A DNA stretch of 61,642 nt from the NCBI GenBank assembly GCA_014379205.1, contig JACMME010000092.1, positions 1 through 61,642 on the forward strand. The letters run 5' to 3'. The notes beneath the pieces are model-generated. The model saw only the letters and a list, made by a program, of their open reading frames with translations. It was not told the DNA's origin and did not search any database. The stretch comes from Gemmatimonadaceae bacterium (GTDB lineage: Bacteria; Gemmatimonadota; Gemmatimonadetes; Gemmatimonadales; Gemmatimonadaceae). This document shows, piece after piece, positions 1 to 9,065 of the stretch; position 1 is the first letter of the stretch; each line of letters begins with the position of its first letter. The position numbers and the translations under genes are program-made.

Positions 1-841
1 ACGACTCCCGGGTATAACGACGTAACATGCGTTTGAGCACGTTCGACGATCCTGACTGCATGGGAAGGTGCACGTGCTCGCAGACGGCTGGCGTCTCAGC
101 CATCGCATCGATGACTCTCTCGCTGAAGTCGTTAGGGTGCGGGCTGGTAAAGCGCAGTCGCCTCACTCCCGAAACCGCGCCAACCGCCCTTAGCAGCGCG
201 GCAAAATCATGCTGTCCGTCGTTGTATGAGTTGACCGTTTGACCGAGGAGAGTTATTTCCGTGATTCCTGACTCCGCGATTCCGCGTGCCTCACGAACCA
301 CGTCCAGAAGTCTACGGCTGCGCTCAGGGCCGCGCGTCATCGGAACTATGCAATAGGTGCATTTGTAATCGCAGCCGCGTTGCACAGGAATCCATGCCTT
401 CACACCGTCGAAGCGCTGGGCGCGGAAGTCTTCGTAGTGTTCTTCGAGGTCGAACTCTACGGAGGAGGCGCGCACTCCGTTGCGGGCACCTTCGACGAGA
501 GAAGGAAGCGCGCGATAGCCATCGGGACCGATGACGAGCTGAACGTGCTTTGCGCTCTTGAGCAAGCGTGGCCCAAGTCGTTGCGCCATGCATCCGGTTA
601 CTCCGAGTACCGAATTCGGCTTCATGTGCCGCTTGAGCTCGCCCAATCGCCCGATGACACGTTGTTCCGCGTGGTCTCGAATGGCGCAAGTATTGACGAG
701 GATGACGTCGGCTTCGTCAGGATTGCCAACGGCGACATAACCGAATTCAGCAAGCCGTCCGTACATCAGCTCGGAATCGCTGACGTTCATCTGGCAACCG
801 TAGGTTTCAATGTAGACTGTACCGGAGGCGTGGGTAGTCAT
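1..841 (-). CDS. miaB: tRNA-2-methylthio-N6-dimethylallyladenosine synthase MiaB (3' end outside window)
   Basis: The 3' part of this gene lies beyond the left edge; about 280 N-terminal residues are visible. Reading the minus strand from the ATG at 841 gives MTTHASGTVYIETYGCQMNV, the start of the UPF0004 domain with its first cluster cysteine. Further in comes the radical SAM motif CDYKCTYC (CxxxCxxC). MiaB is the radical SAM methylthiotransferase that adds a methylthio group to i6A37 in tRNAs reading UNN codons, using two 4Fe-4S clusters. The family-typical opening and the CxxxCxxC motif make this firm. RimO or MtaB is less likely because the YGCQMN start is typical of MiaB. A 162-base gap with no recognisable gene separates it from mtaB. 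Confidence 0.93.
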   Translation of the reverse strand, partial: MTTHASGTVYIETYGCQMNVSDSELMYGRLAEFGYVAVGNPDEADVILVNTCAIRDHAEQRVIGRLGELKRHMKPNSVLGVTGCMAQRLGPRLLKSAKHVQLVIGPDGYRALPSLVEGARNGVRASSVEFDLEEHYEDFRAQRFDGVKAWIPVQRGCDYKCTYCIVPMTRGPERSRRLLDVVREARGIAESGITEITLLGQTVNSYNDGQHDFAALLRAVGAVSGVRRLRFTSPHPNDFSERVIDAMAETPAVCEHVHLPMQSGSSNVLKRMLRRYTRES

Positions 842-1003
842 TTTCGCAATTTAACGCCGAACGCGTCAAAACGGTCCGCGAGAGTCAGTCGATGTGACTG
901 CCACTAGTGTGCTATGCGCCCCCCCCAAATGGTGAACTGACCAGAAAACGGCCACGCTCCGACACTGGGGAAGCGCATCGGAAGGCGCCATCCAGTCTCA
1001 GGT

Positions 1004-2248
1004 CTAGCCGACCAGAGGTTTGGTGCGAAGGCCACTGTCACCTGCTTCCAATCTCGCGCGGAAGCGTGATCCTCTTGGATATCTGGCATCCGTAACCGCA
1101 ACCGTCAGAAAGTCCTCGGTGACGCCGCGCGGTTGCGTTCCGCCGTCAGTCACAACGATCTCGGCTTCGCCTCCAATGCGCGCATTCTGGTACTGTACTG
1201 CCTTGTGCGACCCAAGGGCGCGGAGCTCCGCGGCACGCTGTACGATCACAGCTTTGCGCAGCTCCCCAGCCATATGTACAGCCGCCGTTCCTGGACGTGC
1301 CGAGTACGGAAAGACGTGGATGGCGGAAAATGGCAGCGACTTCACCAGCTCCAGTGTGGCCTCATGATCTTCCTCGGTCTCACCTGGAAATCCGGCAATG
1401 ATGTCCGCACCGAGGCCGAACACCGGCATTCCAGCCACGAGTTTTTCCAAAGCGGTAACGTACCGCGATGCGGTGTACCAATGCCGCCCCATTCGCTTCA
1501 GTATCCGGTCCGATCCTGATTGCAGCGGCGCGTGGAGATACGGCGCCACCCGGCGCGCGTCGCTTCCCAGCATCTCGGCTAGTTTGTCATCGACTTCAGT
1601 TGCCTCGATCGAGCTGAGACGAAAGCGCACATCCGGAACCTCCAGAACGAGACGCTCAACGAGCTCGCCGAGTGACGTGCCCTGATCAGCTCCGTAGGTG
1701 CCAATGTGGATGCCGGTCAATACGATTTCCGGGTGCCGGTTGGCAAGCTCACGCGCTTCCGCGACTAGAATTGCAGGACTGCGCGATCGATTCAGGCCTC
1801 GAGCTATCCGCGTCGCGCAAAAGGTACAATGCTCATCGCAGCCGTCCTGCACTCGAAGCAAGGCGCGTGCGCCACGCTGAGTAGTCGGCAAGCTTGATGC
1901 GAGGGCTGCGTCGAGCTCCAGTGCATTCGCCATGCGAACCATGTCCGCACCGGGAATGACGTGTTGCACCGTCGGAAGCGCAGCGATTGCCTGCTGCGCT
2001 TCGGGCATCGCGGATGCACACCCCATAACCACCGTTCGAAGCCCCGGATTGGCGCGCGCCGCGCGACGCACACGCTGCCTGAGATCGGCCTCTGCCTCCA
2101 GCGTCACGGCGCAGCTGTTGATTACCGCTACATCAGCTTCAGCGACATTCGCGGTAATCTGATGGCCGCCGGCCATGAGCATCGCACCAACAGCTTCGGT
2201 GTCGTACTGGTTTGCGCGGCAACCAATCGTCTGCAGATGAACTTTCAC
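1004..2248 (-). CDS. mtaB: tRNA t6A37 methylthiotransferase MtaB-type
   Basis: About 414 residues. The N-terminal UPF0004 domain begins VKVHLQTIGCRANQYD, and a radical SAM core carries CDEHCTFC (CxxxCxxC). The ending resembles a TRAM-like RNA-binding domain. The TIGCRANQ start points to the MtaB/YqeV branch, which methylthiolates N6-threonylcarbamoyladenosine at tRNA position 37. The start is set at the GTG at 2248: it fits the family N-terminus and overlaps the TGA of the upstream kinase gene (GTGA). A longer reading frame back to 2332 would only add residues inside that gene. The paralogue miaB lies just downstream, so two related tRNA-37 modification enzymes sit together. Confidence 0.88.
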   Translation of the reverse strand: MKVHLQTIGCRANQYDTEAVGAMLMAGGHQITANVAEADVAVINSCAVTLEAEADLRQRVRRAARANPGLRTVVMGCASAMPEAQQAIAALPTVQHVIPGADMVRMANALELDAALASSLPTTQRGARALLRVQDGCDEHCTFCATRIARGLNRSRSPAILVAEARELANRHPEIVLTGIHIGTYGADQGTSLGELVERLVLEVPDVRFRLSSIEATEVDDKLAEMLGSDARRVAPYLHAPLQSGSDRILKRMGRHWYTASRYVTALEKLVAGMPVFGLGADIIAGFPGETEEDHEATLELVKSLPFSAIHVFPYSARPGTAAVHMAGELRKAVIVQRAAELRALGSHKAVQYQNARIGGEAEIVVTDGGTQPRGVTEDFLTVAVTDARYPRGSRFRARLEAGDSGLRTKPLVG

Positions 2249-3420
2249 GACGTGGAGCGCGCTTGGGGCTCGAGAGGAAGCGAAATGTGGAACTGACTGC
2301 CACGCTCGGCGACTTCTCCGCTCTGCACCCAAATGCGGCCGCCATGAGCTTCCACGGCGAGCTTGCAGAACGCCAAGCCAAGTCCTGAGCTGCGAGTATG
2401 CGTAACCCCAACCTGATGTACGCGCTCGAATTTCCGAAAAATCACTTCACGGTACTCGGGCGGAATACCCTGACCGTCGTCCGCCACAGTTATGAGAATG
2501 CGATCAGTGCCATCGGCGCGCGCCGCAAGCCGGACATTGACAGGTGGGGGCGAATGTGTAACGGCGTTCTGTACCAGGTTGCCAATAACGCGCCTCAGGA
2601 GACCCCGGTCGGCACGCAAGCGCGGCGTGCCCGTCGCGATTTCAACGCGCAACGTTGCGCCTTCCTGCCGAAAACGAAGGGCCCATTCGCGTTGCACTTC
2701 AGTGAACAGCTCGGAAGGATCTACCTGGCCGATATCCAGCGGGATTTCGGCTTCCTCCAGTCTGGCGAGCTCCAGAAGATCACCGATGAGATCCAGAAGC
2801 TCCTTTCCCTTGACCTCCGCGTCGGCCAGCACCTGACGCTGCCGTGGCTCCACAGCGCCAAAGTCACCGTCAATCACCATCTCGAGCGATGCCAACACCG
2901 CGGACAATGGAGTCTTGAGGTCGTGCACGATCATTTTCATTAGATCGTCCCGCACCTTCTCAAGCTCACGCAGCTTCCGATTACTGTCCTCCAACGCATC
3001 CGTGGCGTGCTTGAGACGAAGCAGGCTACGAACCCGGGCGCCTAAAATCTGGCGGTTGTGCGGCTTGGTGAGAAAATCATCGCCCCCAGCCTCGATCCCC
3101 TTGACCCGGTCTGTCGCATCGTTGAGCGCCGTGACGAAGATGACAGGAATGCGCGATGTGCGCGGATCGCGCTTTATGCGCCGGCAAACTTCAAAGCCTG
3201 TAGAGCGATCATCGACTCCAAGGTCTCCTGCGGGCATGAAGACATCAAGAATGCAGATGTCCGGGCGATTCGTGAAGCATGATTCGACCGCGGATGGGCC
3301 GTCGAAGGCTGAAATGACGCGATAATCAAACGTCGCGAGCTGATCCGTCAGCAATTCAACATTTACCGGCAAGTCATCGGCGACCAGTATAAGCGGACTG
3401 GCTAAATCGGGGGCCGTCAT
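2245..3420 (-). CDS. Hybrid response regulator/histidine kinase (REC-HisKA-HATPase), soluble
   Basis: 391 residues without membrane segments. Residues about 10-130 form a receiver domain (DD at 15-16, predicted phospho-acceptor D59 in ILDVFMP, and a late TKP lysine). A short coiled linker follows, then HisKA with H166 in the H-box VHDLKTPLSAV, then a HATPase_c domain with N box NLVQNAV, G1 DDGQGIP and G2 SSGLGLAF. With the receiver first and the kinase second, it probably takes phosphate or a signal at its N-terminus and transmits through the kinase core. No partner regulator is adjacent. The stop overlaps the mtaB start by 4 bases, so the two are probably co-translated. The cue is unknown. 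Confidence 0.85.
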   Translation of the reverse strand: MTAPDLASPLILVADDLPVNVELLTDQLATFDYRVISAFDGPSAVESCFTNRPDICILDVFMPAGDLGVDDRSTGFEVCRRIKRDPRTSRIPVIFVTALNDATDRVKGIEAGGDDFLTKPHNRQILGARVRSLLRLKHATDALEDSNRKLRELEKVRDDLMKMIVHDLKTPLSAVLASLEMVIDGDFGAVEPRQRQVLADAEVKGKELLDLIGDLLELARLEEAEIPLDIGQVDPSELFTEVQREWALRFRQEGATLRVEIATGTPRLRADRGLLRRVIGNLVQNAVTHSPPPVNVRLAARADGTDRILITVADDGQGIPPEYREVIFRKFERVHQVGVTHTRSSGLGLAFCKLAVEAHGGRIWVQSGEVAERGSQFHISLPLEPQARSTS

Positions 3421-3463
3421 ACAATGCGCGGAACGGGGGACGCGGGATGCTGCAGACTGGATG

Positions 3464-3572
3464 GCGGATTGCGGATTGCGGATTTCCGAAAAACCAGAGC
3501 TTCAATCTGAGCTGACCATTCAACAAGTATCGTCGAACTGGCGGGTCGCCAATACGCAATTCGCAATCCGCA
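3464..3572. repeat. Heptanucleotide iterated inverted element A
   Basis: Three perfect tandem copies of GCGGATT occupy 3464-3484. About 80 bases on, degenerate heptamers in the opposite sense (CGCCAAT, ACGCAAT, TCGCAAT, then CCGCA) occupy 3547-3572. The 11-base arms 3470-3480 and 3562-3572 (CGCAATCCGCA) are exact reverse complements, so a long stem-loop is possible. The element fills the gap between the outer-membrane protein gene and the kinase gene, both on the minus strand. It has the same heptad as the ftsA-ftsZ gap element. Confidence 0.75.
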
Positions 3573-3589
3573 GTGCCGCGCCCCGTATC

Positions 3590-4726
3590 TCAAAGCCGAA
3601 TCAGAAATCCGAAACTCAGAGTCCATGCCCGCTCACGCAAGTTCTGCGGGCCGCTACGCTGGTCACGCTCGACAGCGAAGTCTGCACTCGCGCGATTACG
3701 CGCCAGGGGCAGTCCGAATCCGGCGCTGATTCCAGTCTCCCGGACCTTGCCCCCCTCAGGCGTTCCAAAGGGAAGCGTGCGAAAGCGAGCGCCGGCTCGC
3801 ACTGGAATTTCGTAGCCGAACCAGCGTGGGCCCTTCGCCTCCGCGCCGAAACTCATGTCCCAGGAGTTGTGAGTTTCGTCATCACGTGCAGAAAGATCGT
3901 CCAGCGAGCTCCAGCCTTGCCATTCAGCGCGCGCGGCAAGCAGAGTTCCCGCTATGCCCCGAAAGTGCACGCCTACACCCGCGCGTGTGGGAGCATCCGT
4001 TCTCCGCAGCGCGGAATCGCCGATGGAGGCGGTTATTCGCCCGCCCACGCGTGCTGATGCCCCAATGGAAAGGATGGTCAAGGGCCGCCATTCTATCCCT
4101 CCGCTCACCGCCTTCCCGGAGAACCCGAATGCCTGGTCCTGGAAGAAGCTCAATCGCGTCGAGTCACTGAACAGAACCTCACGCCGTCTGCGGCTCTCCC
4201 CCGCAAAGACATGAAAGCCGAAGCCGACGCGAAGCGAATTTCTTACGATGTACGATCCGGCCACCCGTATGTCATTGATAGCTCCGGTGCTACGAAAAAC
4301 CGTCGACGCGGTGGATGTATCGCTTCCCGACCCAACCAGAAGCCTGGATTCGGTCTGCCACGTGTTGTCCAGAAGCGTTGATACGGAAACACCAAGCATT
4401 CCGCGTTCGGAAACCCTTAGAGCCGCGGCTATGACAGGAAACCTCGAGACAACCGAGCGTTCGTTTTCCTCTTCAGTGCCGAGAACCTGGCGAAACTCAG
4501 GTGAATACTGAAAGTAGGCACCCGACCGCTCCCAGCCTGGAAGCGCTGCGGGATTCACTGGAGACAGAGGATCGAGCTCCGCGATTGCGCCGCCACTGGC
4601 CTGCGCGCGAGCACTGAGCTGCCCGGGAGGGTATCCGAATCCCTGCGTACTAAGAGTTCCCTGAGAGTGCAGAAGCAATGGCACACAGGAAACCGCGGCG
4701 AGAATACCGAGAAGACGATGCATCAT
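3590..4726 (-). CDS. Predicted outer-membrane beta-barrel protein
   Basis: 378 residues. An N-terminal signal peptide (hydrophobic LLGILAAVSCVPLLL, likely cleavage after LLHSQG) precedes a region of alternating polar/apolar strands rich in Gly, Ser, Arg and Phe. It ends SFGFLIRL with an aromatic/aliphatic final strand, as in barrel proteins. The early motif about DPLSPVNPAALPGW recalls PorV/FadL-like barrels, where an NPA segment follows the signal peptide. No enzyme motif is seen. The ATG at 4726 overlaps the stop of the lipoprotein gene (ATGA), so it is the last gene of the alr-deoB-cdd operon. Function is not assignable; an exporter-associated or transport barrel is one possibility. Confidence 0.6.
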   Translation of the reverse strand: MMHRLLGILAAVSCVPLLLHSQGTLSTQGFGYPPGQLSARAQASGGAIAELDPLSPVNPAALPGWERSGAYFQYSPEFRQVLGTEEENERSVVSRFPVIAAALRVSERGMLGVSVSTLLDNTWQTESRLLVGSGSDTSTASTVFRSTGAINDIRVAGSYIVRNSLRVGFGFHVFAGESRRRREVLFSDSTRLSFFQDQAFGFSGKAVSGGIEWRPLTILSIGASARVGGRITASIGDSALRRTDAPTRAGVGVHFRGIAGTLLAARAEWQGWSSLDDLSARDDETHNSWDMSFGAEAKGPRWFGYEIPVRAGARFRTLPFGTPEGGKVRETGISAGFGLPLARNRASADFAVERDQRSGPQNLRERAWTLSFGFLIRL

Positions 4727-6000
4727 GGAAGTCCGAAGCCGGCTATTGGTATGAAAGTGATTTCCAGGCGCGGCCTGAGCGCCGGATCCTGAGCCTCGGA
4801 CGAGTAAAAAATGGCCGAGTGAGCGCTGTTGCCCTCGTCAGCCGCCTGAAGCACTAACGCCCGAGTAAACTCTTCGGGGTCCTCTGATTTCCATCGATTG
4901 ACAGCGTTGACTATCTCAAACTTTCTAGTGCCGCTTGCACCTGGCACAAGGCGGAGCGCTGGCACGAAAAAGGTTTGCGGATCTCCAAGCAGCAGGGACG
5001 CCTTGCCTGGATCCGAATCCAGAATGCTGCTGGCACGAACAAGTCGAGGTATGACGATAATCGTATCCGCCGCGTCGACGGCGGTACTGGGAATCTGCGT
5101 TAGCACCAGCGTAGCTCGAACGATCGTCGTGGAATCGAGGAACTCGGTTGGAAGCACGAAGCGGAGGTATACCCGGCTTGAAGGAAGCCCTCCCACGACC
5201 AGCAAGGTGGCTGGTGCCTGGCTGGATCTCAGAACTACTACAAAGTCTGCCAGCCCTCTCAAGGCCCCTCTCGAATTCGTTGCCGCGGCGACGGTCTGCG
5301 TATCATTCGCGACTCGAGCCAGGTACGTAATAACAGGTGGACCGCCGCTTTCTGTGCTCAACGAACGTATCTGAACGGAAGCATCGCTTCTAACGGCGAT
5401 GCCCAGGCGGACTCGTTGGCCGCCAATTACCCTGGACGCGAGAAACGCAGTCGGGAGAGGAATTCGTAACCTTCCGGTCAGGGAGTCCTGAGCGAAGGAT
5501 GCGCTGGCGATCAGACGGTCCGGCCGAAATAACGGGCGGATCGCGCCTACATCGAGATCAGCCGCGGTCGTGTCGACGTCGTATACCTCAATCGTCACGC
5601 GCGATGTTGCGATAGGTGTTTCTCCAACCTCGATTACAAGACTCGCGGAATCGATACCTGTAATCGGCCGACGGCTGGTATCCGTAACGCCGATCCTGAT
5701 CGTCGAGGAGAGCGTATCAAAACGCGCGATAGCGGCTGTCTGCAATGAATCGCCACGACGCGCGATGACGAGCTGAAGCTCGGTTCCAATCGGCGGGAAA
5801 CCCAAAATCGTGCTGTCGATGGCAACCGGACTGGGAAATGCAAATGGGAAGAGCGTCGTATCACGCACTTCCAAACCCTGCTCCGGACACAGCGCCGGAC
5901 ATGCCGCCCCACCCTCCAGCTTCTCACGGCACGCACCAAGCATCGTTATCAGAAGCGCGGCAAGCGCGAAAAAACAGATCGGTTTACGCAAGTCGAACAC
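4723..6000 (-). CDS. Predicted lipoprotein with DNRLRE-like C-terminal region
   Basis: About 425 residues. A short basic N-terminus (RKP), the hydrophobic stretch ICFFALAALLITM and the lipobox LGAC predict a lipid-anchored protein. The rest is rich in beta strands, Thr and Ser. The C-terminal third (VYLRFVLPTEFLDST, then an EIVNAVNRWKSE segment and PRLEITFIP) resembles DNRLRE/carbohydrate-binding-like beta-sandwich regions of secreted proteins, as a weak assignment. The start is uncertain: GTG at 6000 or TTG at 5991; both overlap the 3' end of the EutN-type gene, and an earlier frame start would lack a proper signal peptide. The 3' end overlaps the barrel-protein gene by 4 bases, suggesting a joint envelope role. 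Confidence 0.6.
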   Translation of the reverse strand: MFDLRKPICFFALAALLITMLGACREKLEGGAACPALCPEQGLEVRDTTLFPFAFPSPVAIDSTILGFPPIGTELQLVIARRGDSLQTAAIARFDTLSSTIRIGVTDTSRRPITGIDSASLVIEVGETPIATSRVTIEVYDVDTTAADLDVGAIRPLFRPDRLIASASFAQDSLTGRLRIPLPTAFLASRVIGGQRVRLGIAVRSDASVQIRSLSTESGGPPVITYLARVANDTQTVAAATNSRGALRGLADFVVVLRSSQAPATLLVVGGLPSSRVYLRFVLPTEFLDSTTIVRATLVLTQIPSTAVDAADTIIVIPRLVRASSILDSDPGKASLLLGDPQTFFVPALRLVPGASGTRKFEIVNAVNRWKSEDPEEFTRALVLQAADEGNSAHSAIFYSSEAQDPALRPRLEITFIPIAGFGLP

Positions 6001-6271
6001 TCTTTCCGTCCACGTCAAAGCTGTCAACGATCGCCATGATGACCGCATCCACGGGCCGGTCCTTTGTCACATTTGTTTGTCGCGCGGAACTGCCGGTCGC
6101 GTACAGGACGACCTCTCCTGTTCCAGCACCCACACTATCAATTGCCACTACATACCCGCCTTCCTTTTCCAGATCCGTCCCGAGGTTTTCTACAATCAGG
6201 AGTTTGAGCGACTCCAGAGAGGCATCCTTTCGCGTCGACACCACCGAGCCCACGATTCGGCCGAGCTTCAT
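5984..6271 (-). CDS. EutN/CcmL-family microcompartment vertex-type protein
   Basis: 95 residues starting [20 protein letters not shown] and continuing through [37 protein letters not shown]. This covers nearly the whole EutN/CcmL fold (OB-like beta barrel) and has the usual length. Family members cap the vertices of bacterial microcompartments as pentamers; some stand-alone members were seen as hexamers. No BMC-domain shell protein or signature enzyme is in this window. The ATG at 6271 overlaps the cdd stop (ATGA), fixing the start; a longer frame reading through cdd should be ignored. Placement next to deoB and cdd suggests a link to nucleoside catabolism, which is inference. Confidence 0.88.
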   Translation of the reverse strand: MKLGRIVGSVVSTRKDASLESLKLLIVENLGTDLEKEGGYVVAIDSVGAGTGEVVLYATGSSARQTNVTKDRPVDAVIMAIVDSFDVDGKSVRLA

Positions 6272-6681
6272 GCGTGCTCCAGTGAACGCGGCGTGAAGGG
6301 ATTCGGCAGGAGGTCGGAAAGCTTCCACTCCGCCCTGCCACCCCCGCGCGTGCAACTCACGATGCGCAGATCCGGAGCAAATTCGACAAGCACCTGCCGG
6401 CACATTCCGCAAGGTGGCGTTGGCTCGTCCGCTTCTGTCGCGACAACGATAAGGCGAAACGCCCGCACTCCCGCGGTCACCGCTGCAGCGACCGCGGCGC
6501 GTTCGGCGCACAATCCTGAGGGATAGGCCGAGTTCTCGACGTTGCAGCCGGAAAATAGCGAGCCATCCTCCGCGACAAGCGCAGCACCCACTCTAAAGCC
6601 AGAGTATGGCGCGTAAGCATTTTCCATTGCCGCAAACGCTTTCTCGCATTCGCTCGTGACATCCCTGCCGCCAATCTTCAT
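6268..6681 (-). CDS. cdd: Cytidine deaminase
   Basis: 137 residues, the normal size of the small homotetrameric cytidine deaminases. Substrate/zinc motifs are intact: [13 protein letters not shown] near the N-terminus, [17 protein letters not shown] (zinc Cys plus catalytic Glu) and [10 protein letters not shown] (two zinc cysteines). It hydrolyses cytidine and deoxycytidine to uridine and deoxyuridine in pyrimidine salvage. The start is the ATG at 6681, which overlaps the deoB TGA by 4 bases; the longer frame from 6717 would lie within deoB. Flanked by deoB upstream and the EutN-type gene downstream, it fits a nucleoside salvage/catabolism operon. Confidence 0.95.
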   Translation of the reverse strand: MKIGGRDVTSECEKAFAAMENAYAPYSGFRVGAALVAEDGSLFSGCNVENSAYPSGLCAERAAVAAAVTAGVRAFRLIVVATEADEPTPPCGMCRQVLVEFAPDLRIVSCTRGGGRAEWKLSDLLPNPFTPRSLEHA

Positions 6682-7847
6682 GCGCTCAGGATTTCCTGTA
6701 GAAAAGAAGTACCACAACCCCGGAACTCAGAGCCAAGCCATTCGGACACCGTTGCGCCGAGGTCCGAGAAAGTTGGACGCTCTCCAATAGAAACTGGCCG
6801 CACACGTGCGCCGATCGCGAGGAGCGGAACGCGCTCCCGTGAATGATCAGTAGATGGTGTCGTCGGGTCGTTGCCGTGGTCGGCGGTCAGAAAAAGCAGA
6901 TCGTCCTCGGAGAGCGCGGAGCGGAGCGCCGGCATAGCGGCATCGAAGTAACGAAGTTCCTCATAGAACCCCGTAACGTCATTTCGGTGCCCCCATAGTT
7001 GATCGAAATCTACAAGGTTGGCGAAGAGGAGCCCACCGTCCATTTCGGAAAGCGCGCGATGAATGGCAAGAATGCCGTGAGCATTGCTGGTCACGTGCTC
7101 GGAATCAATCGCCCGGCTTGCGAAAAGATCGTCCACCTTTCCAACACCCCGACGAGGAACACCGCGCGCCTCGAGCGCATCGAGCAGCGTTTCACCCGGC
7201 GGTGGGACTGAGAAATCCTTGCGACGCACGGTTCGTGAGTAAGCGCCGTCGCTGCCCTCGAATGGCCGCGCGATAACACGCGAAAGAGCGTGCGGCGGCA
7301 CCAGCATCTGACGCGCAATTCTGCACGCGTCGTAGAGCTCATCAATCGCAACTACGTGTTCGTGCGCCGCTACCTGGAATACAGAGTCGGCGGATGTGTA
7401 CACGATCCAGGCGCCACTTCGCACGTGCTCGGCTCCATAGCGCCCAATTACATCAGTGCCGCTGCCAACAACGTTGCCTATGACCGGGCGTCCCGTTCTG
7501 CGCACGAACTCCGCGATCACATCGTCAGGAAAGCCGTTGGGGTAGGTTGGGAATGGCGCTGCCAGCTGTATTCCGGCGATCTCCCAATGCCCCGCTGTGC
7601 TGTCCTTGCCAGCGCTCCGTGGCAACAAAGACCCCCATGCGCCGATGGGGTCTGCTATGCGGCGGATGCCTGGTAAGGGCCTGATGCAGCCGAGCCCCGC
7701 AGCCTCGAGGTTCGGCAAATCGAGTCCGCCAACGGCGGCCGCAATGTTACCGAGAGTGTCGCTGCCGGAGTCACCATACGACTCCGCATCTGGCGCCTCT
7801 CCGATGCCCACGCCATCAAGCACGATTATCACGGCTCGGCGGCTCAA
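6678..7847 (-). CDS. deoB: Phosphopentomutase
   Basis: 389 residues, a typical length. It starts with the alkaline-phosphatase superfamily metal motif [16 protein letters not shown] (Asp ligand) and ends with [20 protein letters not shown], which supplies the remaining Mn ligands. The enzyme interconverts ribose-1- or deoxyribose-1-phosphate with the 5-phosphates, joining nucleoside phosphorolysis to pentose metabolism. The start is a TTG at 7847 overlapping the alr stop (TTGA). It is an uncommon codon, but no ATG is available without losing the first strand. Coupled to cdd downstream. No deoC, deoA or deoD is visible here, so the rest of the pathway must be elsewhere. Confidence 0.94.
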   Translation of the reverse strand: MSRRAVIIVLDGVGIGEAPDAESYGDSGSDTLGNIAAAVGGLDLPNLEAAGLGCIRPLPGIRRIADPIGAWGSLLPRSAGKDSTAGHWEIAGIQLAAPFPTYPNGFPDDVIAEFVRRTGRPVIGNVVGSGTDVIGRYGAEHVRSGAWIVYTSADSVFQVAAHEHVVAIDELYDACRIARQMLVPPHALSRVIARPFEGSDGAYSRTVRRKDFSVPPPGETLLDALEARGVPRRGVGKVDDLFASRAIDSEHVTSNAHGILAIHRALSEMDGGLLFANLVDFDQLWGHRNDVTGFYEELRYFDAAMPALRSALSEDDLLFLTADHGNDPTTPSTDHSRERVPLLAIGARVRPVSIGERPTFSDLGATVSEWLGSEFRGCGTSFLQEILSA

Positions 7848-9028
7848 ACGCCGGCTCCGCGATATACGCGCGGAAGGCGGGTTCTCAACCCCGTGAGCAA
7901 TTCGTAGGGAGACACGTCCGCCTCCCGCGCGACACCCTCGACGTCCAGAGAATGACTCTCGGTTTGGGCCGCACCGGCCCGTACCTCCGCATCGCTTGAA
8001 ATAAGCGTCGCCACATCCCCCAACTCACATGGAACGTCGGTCACGTCGAGCATGGTCATGTCCATGGTCACCAAACCGGCCACCGGAACGCGCTTGCCAT
8101 TGAGTATGGCAATACCACGGTTACTGAGGGCGCGGCGGTATCCGTCGGCGTAACCGATCGCAAGTGTGGCTATACGCCGCTGGCCCACTGCGCGGTAAGT
8201 CGCGTCGTAGCTGACAGTTTCCCCGTTTTCGACGAAGCGCAGATCTACGAGCCGGGCGAGCACGCTAACAACTGGTCGCGGCTGAACGCTGGCACCCGCA
8301 CCACTTCCAACTCCGTAAAGGAAGATCCCAGGTCTGACGAGATTCCAGCGGCTGCGTTGTCGACGCACTACCGCTGCTCCATTTTCACAATGCAGAAGGC
8401 TCGGCATGGCCGGGAGCGTCTTGAGAGCCTCCTCGAAGCGGCGTTCCTGCTCCTCGGAAGAGCCATCGTTCAGCTCGGACGAGTGGAAGTGTGTACAAGC
8501 ACCTTCCGGAGGGAAAGACGTCAGCAGATCATGCAACCCCGGCAGGTCGCGGGTGCGCGCCCCAGCGCGAGACATGCCGGTATCGATGCCGAGATGGTAC
8601 TGCGGCTCCAGCGGAGCCGGAGAGGAAGGAGCGGGAGTACTCGCCAGTGACGGTTTGGCCTTACGAGAGATTTCGTGCATCCATTTCTGAATTGCCGGGC
8701 GAGAGGACAGGACGGGGGTAAGCCGAGCATCGTGCGCAGCAGCGAAGTCATCACTCAGCAGTGGAGTGAAAACCAGGATCGGGCGCTCGATTCCTGAGTC
8801 GCGCAACTCCGCTCCTTCTTCAACCGTTGCCACGCCATAGCCCCACGGGTGGAGCTGCTCGAGCGCGGAGGCGACTGAAACCGCGCCGAGACCGTACGCG
8901 TCCGCCTTGACCATTGGCAGCAGAGGTACCCCTGCCAGAATCGCAAGCGTGGCTCCATTGTGCTGTAACGCGCCAAGGTCGATTTCGACCCAGGCGCGCG
9001 TGGTATCATTCGGCAATTGACTGATCAT
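7844..9028 (-). CDS. alr: Alanine racemase
   Basis: 394 residues. The N-terminal TIM barrel begins AWVEIDLGALQHN and carries the PLP lysine in PMVKADAYGLGA; the C-terminal beta domain has VSYDATYRAVGQRRIATLAIGYADGY, containing the ARIATLAIGYADG-type signature, followed by MDMTMLDV. It makes D-alanine for peptidoglycan, complementing the Mur ligases encoded 16 kb away. The ATG at 9028 is 37 bases from the divergent mazG start, so both promoters lie within this short gap or overlap the coding ends. It heads the co-oriented chain alr-deoB-cdd-EutN-lipoprotein-barrel. Confidence 0.95.
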   Translation of the reverse strand: MISQLPNDTTRAWVEIDLGALQHNGATLAILAGVPLLPMVKADAYGLGAVSVASALEQLHPWGYGVATVEEGAELRDSGIERPILVFTPLLSDDFAAAHDARLTPVLSSRPAIQKWMHEISRKAKPSLASTPAPSSPAPLEPQYHLGIDTGMSRAGARTRDLPGLHDLLTSFPPEGACTHFHSSELNDGSSEEQERRFEEALKTLPAMPSLLHCENGAAVVRRQRSRWNLVRPGIFLYGVGSGAGASVQPRPVVSVLARLVDLRFVENGETVSYDATYRAVGQRRIATLAIGYADGYRRALSNRGIAILNGKRVPVAGLVTMDMTMLDVTDVPCELGDVATLISSDAEVRAGAAQTESHSLDVEGVAREADVSPYELLTGLRTRLPRVYRGAGV

Positions 9029-9065
9029 TCAAGTGGCGCGTAGTATACCGCCACGGGAGAGGATA

